From assembly GCA_047967505.1 (NCBI GenBank), contig CM106538.1: DNA of 64,000 nt, one strand, 5' to 3'. The stretch's first letter is position 1, and every line of letters starts with the position of its first letter. The notes under the pieces are model-generated. The model saw only the letters and a program-made list of their open reading frames with translations. It was not told the DNA's origin and ran no database searches. The DNA comes from Dipteris shenzhenensis (Eukaryota > Polypodiophyta > Polypodiopsida > Gleicheniales). Below, piece by piece: positions 32,397 to 41,849 of the stretch. The translations under genes and the position numbers were made by a program.

Positions 32397-34150
32397 ATGG
32401 TACCACCAAGTACTCCCATAGGTATACAATCAAGGGTAGATGATGGATCATCTATTGGTGGAAATGATGAGCCAAATGTGGCTGATATGCAGGTGGGACA
32501 GCAAGCTGAAATGCCCTTGAGAAGATCTTCTAGAGTGTCTAGACCACCTGATAAGTTTATTCCAGGGGTAGACTATGTGATGCTTACTGATTGCAGGGAG
32601 CCTTCTTGCTATAGAGAGGCTATGATGCGTGAGGATCAATGCAAGTGGGAGTATGCTATGCAATCAAAGATGAGTTCACTTATGAAGAATAAGACTTGGG
32701 ACTTGGTTTCTTTTCCACATGGAAAGAAAGCATTGCCATGTAAATGGGTCTACAAAATGAAGGTCACAGGTGATGATGTGCCTAGGTACAAGGCCCGTTT
32801 GGTTGCTAAAGGGTTCAAGCAAGAGAAGGGTGTGGAATTCGATGAGATATTCTCTCCGGTTGTGAAGATGACCACACTTAGATGCATGCTTGGACTAGTG
32901 GCAGTAGAGGATATGGAGCTTATGCAGATGGATGTCAAGACAGCTTTCTTGCATGGGGATTTGCATGAGGAAATTTACATGGTGCAACCGGAAGGCTTTG
33001 AAGAAAAGGGCAAAGAGCATTTAGTTTGCAAGTTGAAGAAGAGTCTCTATGGTCTTAAGCAAGTGCCTAGAGAATGGTATCAGAAGTTTGATGCTTTCAT
33101 TCGGTCCTAGGGTTTTAGAAGGAGTGAAATTGATCAGTGCCTCTACACTAAAAGGGCTAAGGATAATAGCCTGATAATCTTGGCACTATATGTGGATGAT
33201 ATGCTATTGGCTAGCAAGAATACTTTTGAGCTAGATGCATTAAAGGCCAAGTTGCATGAGTTCTTTTGTATGAAGGATTTGGGATTTGCAAGTCATATTC
33301 TTGGTATGCGCATCACGCGTGATCGGAGTAGGAAACTCCTTTGGCTTTCACAAAAAGAGTATGTTACAAAAGTATTGCAGCGTTTCAATATGGAGGGGGG
33401 GAAGGCAGTGAGTACTCCATTGCCTCCATATGTGAAACTGAGTCATACAGATAGTCCCAAATCAGATGAGGAGAGGGCCATGATGGCCAAGGTTCCTTAT
33501 GCACCAGCAGTTGGGAGTCTTATGTATGCTATGATAGCTACTAGACCAGACATTGCATTTGCAGTGGGAGTTGTTAGCCGGTATATGGCTAATCCAAGAA
33601 AGAGGCATTGGGAGGTAGTTAAGTGCATCGTGAGGTACATGAAGGGTACCAAGGAGATGTGCATCTGCTTTGGTAGAGGAGACATGTGTGTACTTGGGTA
33701 CACAGATTCAGACTATGCAGGGCATGTGGATAGTAGGAGATCCACTTCTGGTTATGTGTTCACCTTTGCAGGTGGTGCAGTGTCGTGGATGTCTCACGCA
33801 CAGAAGTGCGTTGCTTTTTCTACCACAAAGGCTGAGTATGTTGCAGCCACAGAGGGTTGCAAGGAGGCTATATGGCTTGATTAGCTAGTGGGAGATTTGG
33901 GGATTCATACAGGTGTACCAACATTGCATAGTGATTCCATGAGTGCTATATTCAGCTAGCACGGAATCCGGTCTTTCATGCAAAGACCAAACACATTGAG
34001 GTCAGGTACCATTTCATCAGGAAGGTACTTGAGGACAAGCGCATAGAGCTTGTCAAGGTTCATACAGATGATAACCCTGCAGATATGCTGACGAAGAGTC
34101 TACCTAGTCAGCGGTTTGAGTATTGTCGTGTATTGATGGGCATTGGATAG
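32397..34150 (+). pseudogene. CO3 reverse transcriptase and RNase H with two TAG stops
   Basis: RT runs WDLVSFPHGKKALPCKW, MDVKTAFLHGDLHEE, then a TAG at 33108-33110, then the same frame resumes with the active site LYVDDMLLA near 33187. RNase H follows (YTDSDYAGHVD, FSTTKAEYVAA) to a second TAG at 33882-33884, again with the frame resuming (LVGDLG). The last part (ARNPVFHAKTKHIEVRYH, PADMLTKSL) is in a shifted frame, ending near 34150. Both TAGs stand where Gln is expected in related elements, so CAG to TAG fits. Confidence 0.85.
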
Positions 34151-34203
34151 TATGCTCACTGGTTGTTCTCCCTTAAAGGCACATTGTCCTTTAAGTGGGA
34201 GGT

Positions 34204-34315
34204 TGTGGGGGTTAAAGGTCACTGTGCCTTTACCCCAGTTATGTACAATACTCAAACACATATATAAATGAATGAAAAAGATGATTAGGGTGGTTCTGCA
34301 CCCACCAAAACTTGT

Positions 34316-34366
<51 letters not shown>

Positions 34367-34400
34367 TCTTCCGTTCTTGCTTCCGTTGAGAGCACTTTCA
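34204..34400 (+). repeat. 3' LTR of CO3
   Basis: TGTGGGGGTTAAAGG to GCACTTTCA, with (CT)n at about 34318-34363. Followed at once by GTTGT. Confidence 0.9.
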
Positions 34401-34550
34401 GTTGTAACACAAAGTTGTAACACATTCTCTTTCTACATGTAGAAGTTGTAATACATTCTCTTTCTACATGTAGAAGTTGTAACACATTCTCTTTCTACAT
34501 GTAGAAGTCATATGTCGAAGTTGTAACACAAATTTGTGCAGGTGTGCAAT
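34401..34550 (-). repeat. 5' LTR of GY2, distal segment
   Basis: Resumes the GTTGTAACACAAA array after CO3, with ACATTCTCTTTCTACATGTAGAA units three times, as in 14490-14580. The end is approximate. Confidence 0.65.
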
Positions 34551-34599
34551 ATAAACTAGTCTCAAACTCAGGTTCTATCATTTAAAGGTAACTGATTAA

Positions 34600-35880
34600 A
34601 CACTCCCTTTGGAGCTGTAGAGGCAAATCATGGGTGTGTGGACAAAGCCAAAGGAGACAAGCCACAAATTCTCGTGGAGCCAAACATTTGTGACAAATAC
34701 TCGGAGCAATATGTTTTCATGCCAAGAGCTACCCACCAGAAAACTGGAGCAATATGTTTTTGTGCCAAGGGGAAGAAACCCTAGCATCAATCACCACAAA
34801 AAAACCTATTTTCGAAGAGGAACATTGGAACTCCAGAGCTCCTATAATCTTTTCCACCACCACTTTGCCAGGCGATTCATGTGCCAAAACTAATTTGCAT
34901 TATCTAAAACCAATGTGGGGCAACAAAGCTTTATACAAAGAAGGTACCATAATGTGGGATAGCCTCAAAAGATGCACTAATGAATCTAGGGAATCCAATC
35001 TTCAAGCCTATCCTTAAGCTCAAGTGGTAGCACTACCAGAAAAGACCGAAGCGTTTGAGTAATATTTTTCCATAGAGAATGATAATGCATTCCTAAACCA
35101 TATTGTCTGGCAACCAAAAAAAAGGATATCACGGTACCATCGTCATGAATCACATCAGCTACAAAGCAGAGCTCTTTGAAACTAATAAAATAGGAATGTC
35201 TAGTTCCTACAAATCTAGGGAAGGAAACCTTTGACCAATGTATACTTTCAGCTCTTAAAGCTTTTCCCTACAAATAGTCGTGGCGGCCATGCCATTCTAG
35301 GTGGGAGAGGATATGCTTCCAATCAAATGACACTTTGGAGACCAAAGGGTAGCCTTGATCCCACCATCAATACAACCATAAAGAAAATCCCACTGAGTTG
35401 GCTGCCCAATAACCAAAAGCATGGGTGGTGATTTGTAAAAGCAAATAGCACATCATGGCAGCCCAAGGTTGATCTCCTTGCATAAATTGCAGCATCATTT
35501 TCCCCTTATGAGAGCAAGGATATGCACATGAATGTTAAGAATATTTAAACTCCCATGCATCTTTGGCGAATAGGGATGTTGCACTAAAAGCAATCTCAAA
35601 CTTTTTCCTGCCATGTTTGGAATGCCAAAAAGTTTCCATAATGGCTGACATAAAGTATGTAAGATCTCCCTTGCCAAATATGACCAAATGCAGGTAAAAC
35701 TAAATGTATGCGATCAAAATAGATTGGACTATCCATAGTCAAACATGCAACGGCAAAGTTGCCAATTTCCAATATTCAAGCTTTTTCTTCAATTTTGCAA
35801 GTACCAAGTAATCATCTAGCCCAAAGGATAACCAAATGGCAAACTAACCATTAGGGGAGAAATGGGATCTCAAAAGGGCC
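34600..35880 (-). mobile_element. LINE-A family fragment (region between RT and zinc-binding domain)
   Basis: Minus-strand frames encode segments alike to the LINE at 10980-11200. For example, VADVIHDDGTVISF here corresponds to VVDDVLDATTMVISF there, with YGLGMHYHSL versus YALGHNYRPL next. Further segments are FAKDAWEFKYS and IHWSKVSFPRFVG. Stops and frameshifts are everywhere. The end at about 35880 is set by the loss of this signal. Confidence 0.6.
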
Positions 35881-36546
35881 TCATAAGGAATGGATTAAGA
35901 AATGGGTTAGTCCTAATGAAAGGGCCAAGGAGGGGCCAAGGTAGGTCCGAAAAAGTCCTAACCGCCCCCCACCTAGGTGGGTTAAGCCCAAAAGTGACCC
36001 AACCTCTTACACCGCTTACACAACTCTTACTCCTAAGTGGGAACAAGCAAATTCAAAATTCAAAATTCAAATTTTGAATTCCATTACTCGTTCTCTCTCC
36101 TCCCTCCCTCCCTCCCCCTCCCTCCCCCCTCCCTCCCCCTCCTCACTCCCTCCTCCCCCTCCCCCTCCTCACTCCCTCCTCCCCCTTCCCCTCGTCAATC
36201 CCTCCTGCCCCTCCCTCCTCCTACCCCTCCCTCCCTCCTCCATGCTTACTCCTTCTCCCCTCCCCCTCCCTCCCTCCTCCACACCTGCTCCTCCTTCCCT
36301 CCCCCTCCCTCCTCCTCCATGATTGCTCCTCCTCCCCCATCCCTCTTGCTCCTCCCTCCTCCCTCCCTGCTCTTCCACGCCTACTCCTGCTCACCCTCCA
36401 TGCCTGCTGGTCCACCCCCCTTCCCTCCTCTTCAATTGCTGGTCCTCCCTCCCCCATCCCTCCTCCTCCTTGCCATGCCCCTTCCTACGTGTTGCTCCTT
36501 CAAGCCTACTTCTCCACACCTTCTCCTTCTCTACACTCCTTTACTC
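35881..36546. repeat. Pyrimidine-rich (CCCTCC)n tract
   Basis: From about 36087 to 36500 the plus strand is almost pure C and T built on CTCCCTCCCCCTCC, with CATGCTTACTCCT and CACGCCTACTCC as irregular interruptions. Upstream, 36052-36078 is a short AATTCAAAATTCAAA repeat. The proline-rich frames are compositional. Confidence 0.7.
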
Positions 36547-39184
36547 ATGGCACCATTTGAGAACGTCTCCAACTACTACCAAGTTCACTTAGAGTTGGAG
36601 GCTGAGTATGCAAGCACACAGTTTGGGATGGATGGGAGCTTCCAAAATGCACACTTTTCATCCGCAAGGAAAGAAGCATCTCGACCTTTGGGTAGAAGGA
36701 TCCTTGTATCCTTTAGATAGTACCAACCGAAAGAGCCCTCCTTTCCATACAATGCATGAGCTAGTTTGGTTTGTTGGAAATGGACATGCGGGGTTGCTTG
36801 GTTATTGCAATCGGTTAAACAATGCTCACTCATTGGCTATGCAAGCAAGTGAAATGTGGGGTTGCTTGGTTATTGCAATCGATTAAACAATGCTCAATCA
36901 ATGGCTATGCAAGCAAAGCGAGATGTGCAGAGCCAAAGCAAAGTAGCTAGCACATTTCAAAAATAGCACCATTATTGCAATGCATAACTCTATGCAGGAT
37001 CTTCAAAGGAAGAACGAGGATATTCATGATAAAGCCAAAGCATTGGACCTAGAGTGACAGAAATTACAAAAGTGACTCTGTAAGCTAACTGAAACCAAAA
37101 AAGGCTTGGAAAGATCTATATACAATCAAGTTCAAGGAGCCATAGAGAAGGAACCAAAGAAGGCAAAATAACGAGTGCAAAAGATAAAAGAGGCACCTTT
37201 GGGATTGAAGGATAGGAAAATAGGGTACTTACATAACATGGATGCATTGGCACCCACTGGTGGTGCTAGAAAGAGGAGGGTCCGGGCTACAAGGTTGGTT
37301 ATTAAATGTTCCAATGAAATTACACTCTTTTGTGCTACACTATTTGTGACTAAGTTTTTCTTGTGTTCTTCTTTAGGAACTTCATGGAAGATGTGATGGG
37401 AAGAACGGACGGGGATGATATTGATTGTTCATATGCTCTAGCTAGTTTATTAAAGTCAAGCGATGTCATTGGGATACTAGGGGCCCCAAGATACAAGCGC
37501 CTATGTGTGCAATTTGCTAAAAAGGTGATGAAGGACTTCAAGGATATTGTGGACGCAAAGGAGATGCTTCCAGCTTGTGATATTGCGAGTGTAAGTCGTG
37601 AAGCTTACACATCTGTTTTCAAAATTTTCAAGTCTGGTATTTTGGGAAAGTACAAGAAGTCTATAGTGCCCGGGTAGTGCCCCTACCCACACCTTGGTCT
37701 GTGAGACGTGCACAAACCAACATGCAAGAGAAATACTTGGACAGTACCATTGCGTAAGGGGCACAATGACTTGGAAGAGTAAAAAGAAATCTGGCTTGCA
37801 AACCTTTGAGATGAATTTTTTCAACAATGTCTACATAGATGTTGAGAAATTGCAACAAGCAATGGTCAAATTCTATGGCATGAGAGAAGATGGTAAGAGG
37901 AAATCCATAATAGCATTGCACTTTACTTAGTTCATTTCCTATATCATGTTTATCCTAATGATTTCTCTCTTTTATTGTATAGAATGCAATGGAAAGCTCA
38001 TATTTGTCATCAAAATGGATGAAGCTCAATTGGTGAAAGAACAAAAGTTAGAGAGAGTGAGCATCTGCATATGAATAAATCCTTAGCCTTTGTTCAAGGA
38101 AACGAGGAAGTAGAGTAAGATTTCTCAGTGCAATTAGAGAAAGAGATATGGTGGCTTGCAGCATTTGAGACTCCGAAAGCGTGCCATGAGACATTGAAGT
38201 GGGTTCTAGATAGTGGGATCCCATCTTGCCCATCCCACTAGAGAGAGTACACATATGTACTTTATGCATAGAACTGCGCATACTTGATAAGTTGTTGTAT
38301 TTGCATCTTGTTTATGCTTAGAATTTAATTCCGCAAGAAGTATCCACACGATGCATTGCAGAAGTTGAGAAGTTGATGTCAGAGATAGAATTCCATGGAG
38401 GACATGTCAAACTTGAGGATAAGAAAATGTCTGGGGCAACACATAATCTTCTTGCTAAAGTGTCTATGGGTGGAGGGAAGGCAAGGAGATTCCTATCTAA
38501 CCACAATATCAACAAAGACAAACATACATTGTTTCAAAGCAGTTTGGGTTGGGAATACTGGAAAGCATTGTGTGAATGCATGACCAATAAGGCTTCTCAT
38601 CCTCAAGTAGCAACTTTGAGAGCTAAATTATGGACAAGGTAGATGCATTGATAAAATTGCTTTGCCAGGTTCAAATCGATGAGATGTATTATGAAAGGTT
38701 CAGGATGGCTGTGAAAGATTTATGAAATTAATGGTGGTGAAAGCACGGGGGGAGTCACACATTACGCATTACATGGTAATCTTATCACCATCGTAATATT
38801 TAGCACTTGCTTTATAAAAAGTTTTTGTTTGCTGAAATGATGCTCATCATGTTCTCTATGCACACAGACCATGGTTTGTACAAAATTGGGGCCCTTTGTC
38901 CATTTGGAATACACAAGGCATGGAGAAGTCGCACCATAGAGCCAAGGCAACCTGTTTCAAGAACTCAAGGGCATGGTGGTGGTGTCACTCGTAGCAATGC
39001 ATTGCATGAGATGTTTGACTGGTTTTTAAGATGTCTACTAGGTAGGACTTTGAAGTTTGAAAAGGCAAAGGCATCAGAATTTGCAAAAGCAGTTCAAATT
39101 GTATCAAAGAATAGAAGGCATAGTGCTTGGAAAGCATCCATAGGGAGACGAGGAGTCATATATGTTGGTTGCAAGCTAGAGTGA
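36547..39184 (+). pseudogene. Remnant of a long gene of unknown family with GMEKSH motif
   Basis: I cannot name this family. Recognisable coherent pieces on the plus strand, in changing frames: MAPFENVSNYYQ (36547); a coiled-coil-like Lys/Glu stretch with stops (37000-37180); DDIDCSYALASLLKSSDVI and KYKKSIVPG (37363-37677); CETCTNQHAREILGQYHCVRG with possible metal ligands (37697-37760); VHICTLCIELRILDKLLYLH (38247-38306); HGGHVKLEDKKMSGATHNLL and GGGKARRFLSNH (38396-38505); and AHHVLYAHRPWFVQNWG then IWNTQGMEKSHHRAK (38834-38960), followed in a shifted frame by NALHEMFDWFLR. The last block looks like a strongly conserved core. Breaks at 37313-37376 and near 37930-37990 may be introns. Confidence 0.5.
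36789..36918. repeat. Short tandem duplication, about 70-bp unit
   Basis: GGGGTTGCTTGGTTATTGCA is repeated, each copy followed by ATCG(G/A)TTAAACAATGCTCA and GGCTATGCAAGCAA. Two copies. Confidence 0.75.
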
Positions 39185-39299
39185 TAGAAGGGACGAGATG
39201 GGTCCAACCAGCAATAGAAGCTATGGTGTAATTGTATACAGTTATGAAATGAATATCTTGCTTATTTTGACCACAATTTGTGTACTCGTTCTTAGAGTC

Positions 39300-39545
39300 C
39301 AAGGTCTGTGCGAGGTAAGGAGGTTGGGGAAGGTGGGGAAAGGGTGAAGGAGGGGGAAGAGAAGGAAGGGGCACAGGGCGGGGCAAGGGGGAGGGGGCGG
39401 AGTGGTAGCAAGGGTGGGGGGAGGGGTGTGATGGTGGGATGGGGGATATGGGGAAGGGCGACGGGTGTGGGTGGGGGAAGTAGGGGGGAGGGCAACCGTG
39501 GGAGGGCGACGAGAGTGGGGGGGTTGGAGGGGTTAAAGCGGGGGG
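39300..39545. repeat. G-rich tract upstream of the H3-like gene
   Basis: Plus strand is about three-quarters G or A, with GGGG(A)AGG and GGTGGGGG runs. No gene. Confidence 0.6.
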
Positions 39546-39595
39546 CATGATGAAATCCTAAACGTAATTAAAAGGGGTGTCAAAAGATGATGGGA

Positions 39596-39606
39596 CTATA
39601 TAAAAC
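39596..39606 (+). promoter_or_regulatory. TATA box of the H3-like gene
   Basis: CTATATAAAAC lies about 31-41 bp upstream of the ATG at 39637. A TATA box at this distance would leave a 5' leader of only about 10 nt, so a second ATG or a downstream start of transcription is possible. It is the only good TATA box next to a host-type frame in this region. Confidence 0.55.
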
Positions 39607-39636
39607 ATTTTTAAAAACCCTACCTCTCATTATTCA

Positions 39637-40597
39637 ATGGCACGAGTGAAGAACACTGCTAGACCCACAGGACGCCGCCTCCACCTTTCCTCCTCTAGCT
39701 CCACCACCTCCATGGCATCTACACACACAAACCTATCCAGGTTTGGTGGCACCTCATCAAACTCTTGTGAGCCCTCCCCGAACTCTCATGAGCCCTCCCC
39801 CGACTCTCGTGAGCCCTCCCCCAATTCTCATGAGCCTTCTCCTCCGCAGTCTCGTGATCCTTCTCCTCCGTAGTCACATGAGCCCTCCCCCAAGTCCCAT
39901 GAGCCCTCTCCCAAGTCTCGTGAGCCCACTCCCCAGTCCCATGAGCCCACTCCCAAGTCCCAAGAGCATGAGCCTTCCCCTGATTGAGAAAAACGTGTTT
40001 GAGAACTCCCTGATATCAAGAGGCTTATGGATAGGGGTCAACAGACTGCAAGATCTTCCCTCTCCCAATGATAGCGCCCGTTGTGGATATGGTACCTGCA
40101 CCCGTAAATAGGGTAAAGCAGACGCCGATGAAGCCCCATCCCAAAAAAGGTGAAATCTCAAGACATCCGTGAGAGGGGGATTCAGGGGAGGATCGGTGCA
40201 AAGAAGAGTAGCGCAAGAAGTTCAAGGCAAACAAGAGGCCGTGGAACCATGTTCGGGTACATGTACAACCTCTACCAAGAGTCAGGAAGCCATACAGAGC
40301 AAAGCCAAGAGCACGGGCCCTAAGGGAGATCAGACAGATGCAGAGAAGACCGTCGACAACCTGATCCTGCATGTTCCCTTCTAACGTGTGGTACGGGAGA
40401 CAGCACAGGGGTACAAGTACGATCTATGATTCAATACAGGAGCTATGGGGACGCTCTAGGAGGCTGCGGAGCAAGTCACCACCTCTTTGTTCGGGGACGC
40501 CAACTTGTGTGCCATCCACACAAAGTGCATCATGGTCATGGACAAGGACATGGCTTTGGCAAAGCGGCTACGGAGGGACCCAAGCTTGAAGCCCTAG
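39637..40597 (+). pseudogene. Histone H3 variant (CENH3-like?) pseudogene with very long repeat tail
   Basis: The N-terminus MARVKNTARPTGRR resembles the H3 start (MARTKQTARK). A Ser-rich stretch follows, then about ten SHEPSP/SREPSP-type hexa- to octapeptide repeats (39764-39980). After a slip near 40065 comes a basic linker, then RKPYRAKPRARALREIRQMQ (40284-40343), matching the H3 alphaN region. A 2-nt insertion precedes KTVDNLILHVPF (40346). RVVRETAQGYKYDL follows, then GAMGTL, EAAEQ, and GDANLCAIHTKCIMVMDKDMALAKRLRR, ending with TAG at 40595. Stops fall where H3 has Gln, Arg and Gln (40382, 40424, 40451 approx.). Loop 1 has canonical H3 length, so a CENH3 identity is uncertain. It is intronless, which suggests a retrocopy or an H3-type gene. 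Confidence 0.8.
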
Positions 40598-40780
40598 AAT
40601 TTCTTGGAGCCCACCCTTTGGACTTAGACTACCCCCTGCCCTTGAAGGCACAATCTTGTATCTGAGGCCCAAGGGCGGATCTTTTTTAATAAAATATATC
40701 TACATGTTGTACACTATTGCATTGTTGTGAATTCTCCATGTTTATGACTGACGGTACTACTCATTTTAAAGTAATTTTTG

Positions 40781-41012
40781 AATTCTACCAAATCCTAGAG
40801 GAATCTCACCATGGCGCAGAAGGCAAAAGTGACCGACGTCGCGAGGAGCCCAGAATGTCCTAAACCCGCCATGGCGCGAATTTGGGCATCAAGTCCAAAA
40901 TGCCCAAATTTGCACCATGGCAAGTTTAGGGCATTCTGGGCTCCTTGTGACATCGTAGACACTTTTGCCTTCTGTGCCATGGGGAAATTCCTCCAAGATT
41001 TGATAGAAATGA
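40781..41012. repeat. Large foldback (inverted repeat with about 110-bp arms and 10-nt loop)
   Basis: The left arm begins AATTCTACCAAATCC and includes ATGGCGCAGAAGGCAAAAGT and GGAGCCCAGAATG. The right arm is its reverse complement with about 15 percent differences, mainly C/T and G/A. The centre is GGGCAT, ten unpaired bases, ATGCCC. Because of the symmetry both strands start a frame MAQKAKV. It could be a MITE or other foldback element, or a small-RNA-producing hairpin. No target duplication was established. Confidence 0.85.
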
Positions 41013-41424
41013 ACTTTGGATACCTAGAATTGGCAAAAATCATACTAAATTGGCTAGAAATGCATTAAATTAACACAATTAAAAGGATGGAGAAAGTATA
41101 TCATAAATGACTTTAAAAAAATACAATGGAATAAATATTATGAATTCATGATGAGCAACGATGACTCAAAATAAATAAGAAAGACATGTAGTCATTAAAG
41201 TCATGTATCCATTGAAATATATGTTTATATTTACAAGAGGCCTCACAGGCTATCTTTCTTATTTAGTTTGAGTACATTGAGAATAGGGGTCTTTGAATCC
41301 CCTAGTGGACTCCTAGATATAAACCTAGCTGCAATAGCACTAGCATCCTTCTCTCCTACTGCTAAAGACATAGCCGTTGTTGCTGTCAATGCCCTGACGT
41401 GAATGTTTGATTCAAAAGCACTGA

Positions 41425-41580
41425 TAGCAGCTAGGCGGTGTACCAAAATCACTTTGTCGTCATTCCGAGTAATGTTGGAAGCTGTCAATGCCCTGTTTGA
41501 TCCAAAAGTACATTGATAGCAGCAGCTAGGCGGTGTACCAAAATCACTTTGTCGGCATTTCGAGTAATGTTGGAATATCC
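41425..41580 (-). repeat. Tandem duplication inside the unknown gene's last exon
   Basis: CAAAATCACTTTGTCG on the plus strand, flanked by GGCGGTGTAC on one side and (G/T)CAT(T)CGAGTAATGTTGGAA on the other, occurs twice with about 97 bp spacing. The unit reads VILVHRLAA on the minus strand in both copies. Confidence 0.75.
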
Positions 41581-41763
41581 AATAGCGCGCAACAATGCCT
41601 TGCATTTCAACAGCTCTGTAGACCCTCAAGGAGAAAACTTATTGTGGAAGACCATGAGGTACTCTGCGACTTCGCCGAGGTAGTGGGCCAAAGAATGATC
41701 TCGCCCAAATGTGCTGCGAACATTACCCCATCGAGATGAGAATTCATCAACCTCAAACGCCTC

Positions 41764-41849
41764 CTGCAACAATTCAACAAACATTAGAAGACCGACAAAA
41801 CAAATTATACCAAAAGAACATCAAAATATAAAATATTGTTCGAACTTAC
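41764..41849 (-). other. Spliceosomal intron with perfect ends
   Basis: On the minus strand it starts GTAAGTTCG and ends with a T-rich run and TTGTTGCAG, 86 bp, 70-plus percent A+T. Typical of a plant intron, so the surrounding sequence was once a spliced nuclear gene. Confidence 0.7.

Larger units (their letters stand above)
28539..34400 (+). mobile_element. CO3: Ty1/copia element inserted in the GY2 LTR, GTTGT target duplication
   Basis: LTRs are at 28539-28732 and 34204-34400 (about 195 bp), flanked by GTTGT at 28534-28538 and 34401-34405. Primer-binding site TGGTATCAGAGCC at 28735; purine tract AAGTGGGAGGT before the 3' LTR. Gag, protease, integrase, RT and RNase H occur in order on the plus strand but are split by two frameshifts, a deletion and at least three stops. 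Each LTR contains a (CT)n microsatellite of differing length. It has decayed further than CO2. Confidence 0.92.
13609..34550 (-). mobile_element. GY2: Ty3/gypsy retrotransposon split by two copia insertions
   Basis: LTR copies start TGTTAGCTCTTTC at 13609 and 27514. The minus strand codes for gag (19694-18405), protease (18299-17793), RT/RNase H (17653-16503) and integrase (16332-15432). Next to the 5' LTR on the minus strand, TTTGGCACCATTGTTGGGGA matches the tRNA-Asp type primer-binding site common in plant gypsy elements, with transitions. Two copia elements were inserted later: CO2 in the 5' leader and CO3 inside the 5' LTR. Without them GY2 would be about 9.5 kb. The outer limit near 34550 is approximate, and I see no target duplication matching AAGGA at 13604-13608. 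Confidence 0.85.

Noticed and set aside
13604-34560. Target-site duplication AAGGA for GY2
   Set aside because: No AAGGA is found next to the presumed right end, and that end lies inside a repeat, so the boundary is not fixed.
36037-36720. 227-codon Ser/Pro/Leu-rich frame on the plus strand
   Set aside because: Most of it is the CT-rich tract. Only the short MAPFENV piece at its end looks like protein and is counted with the unknown gene.
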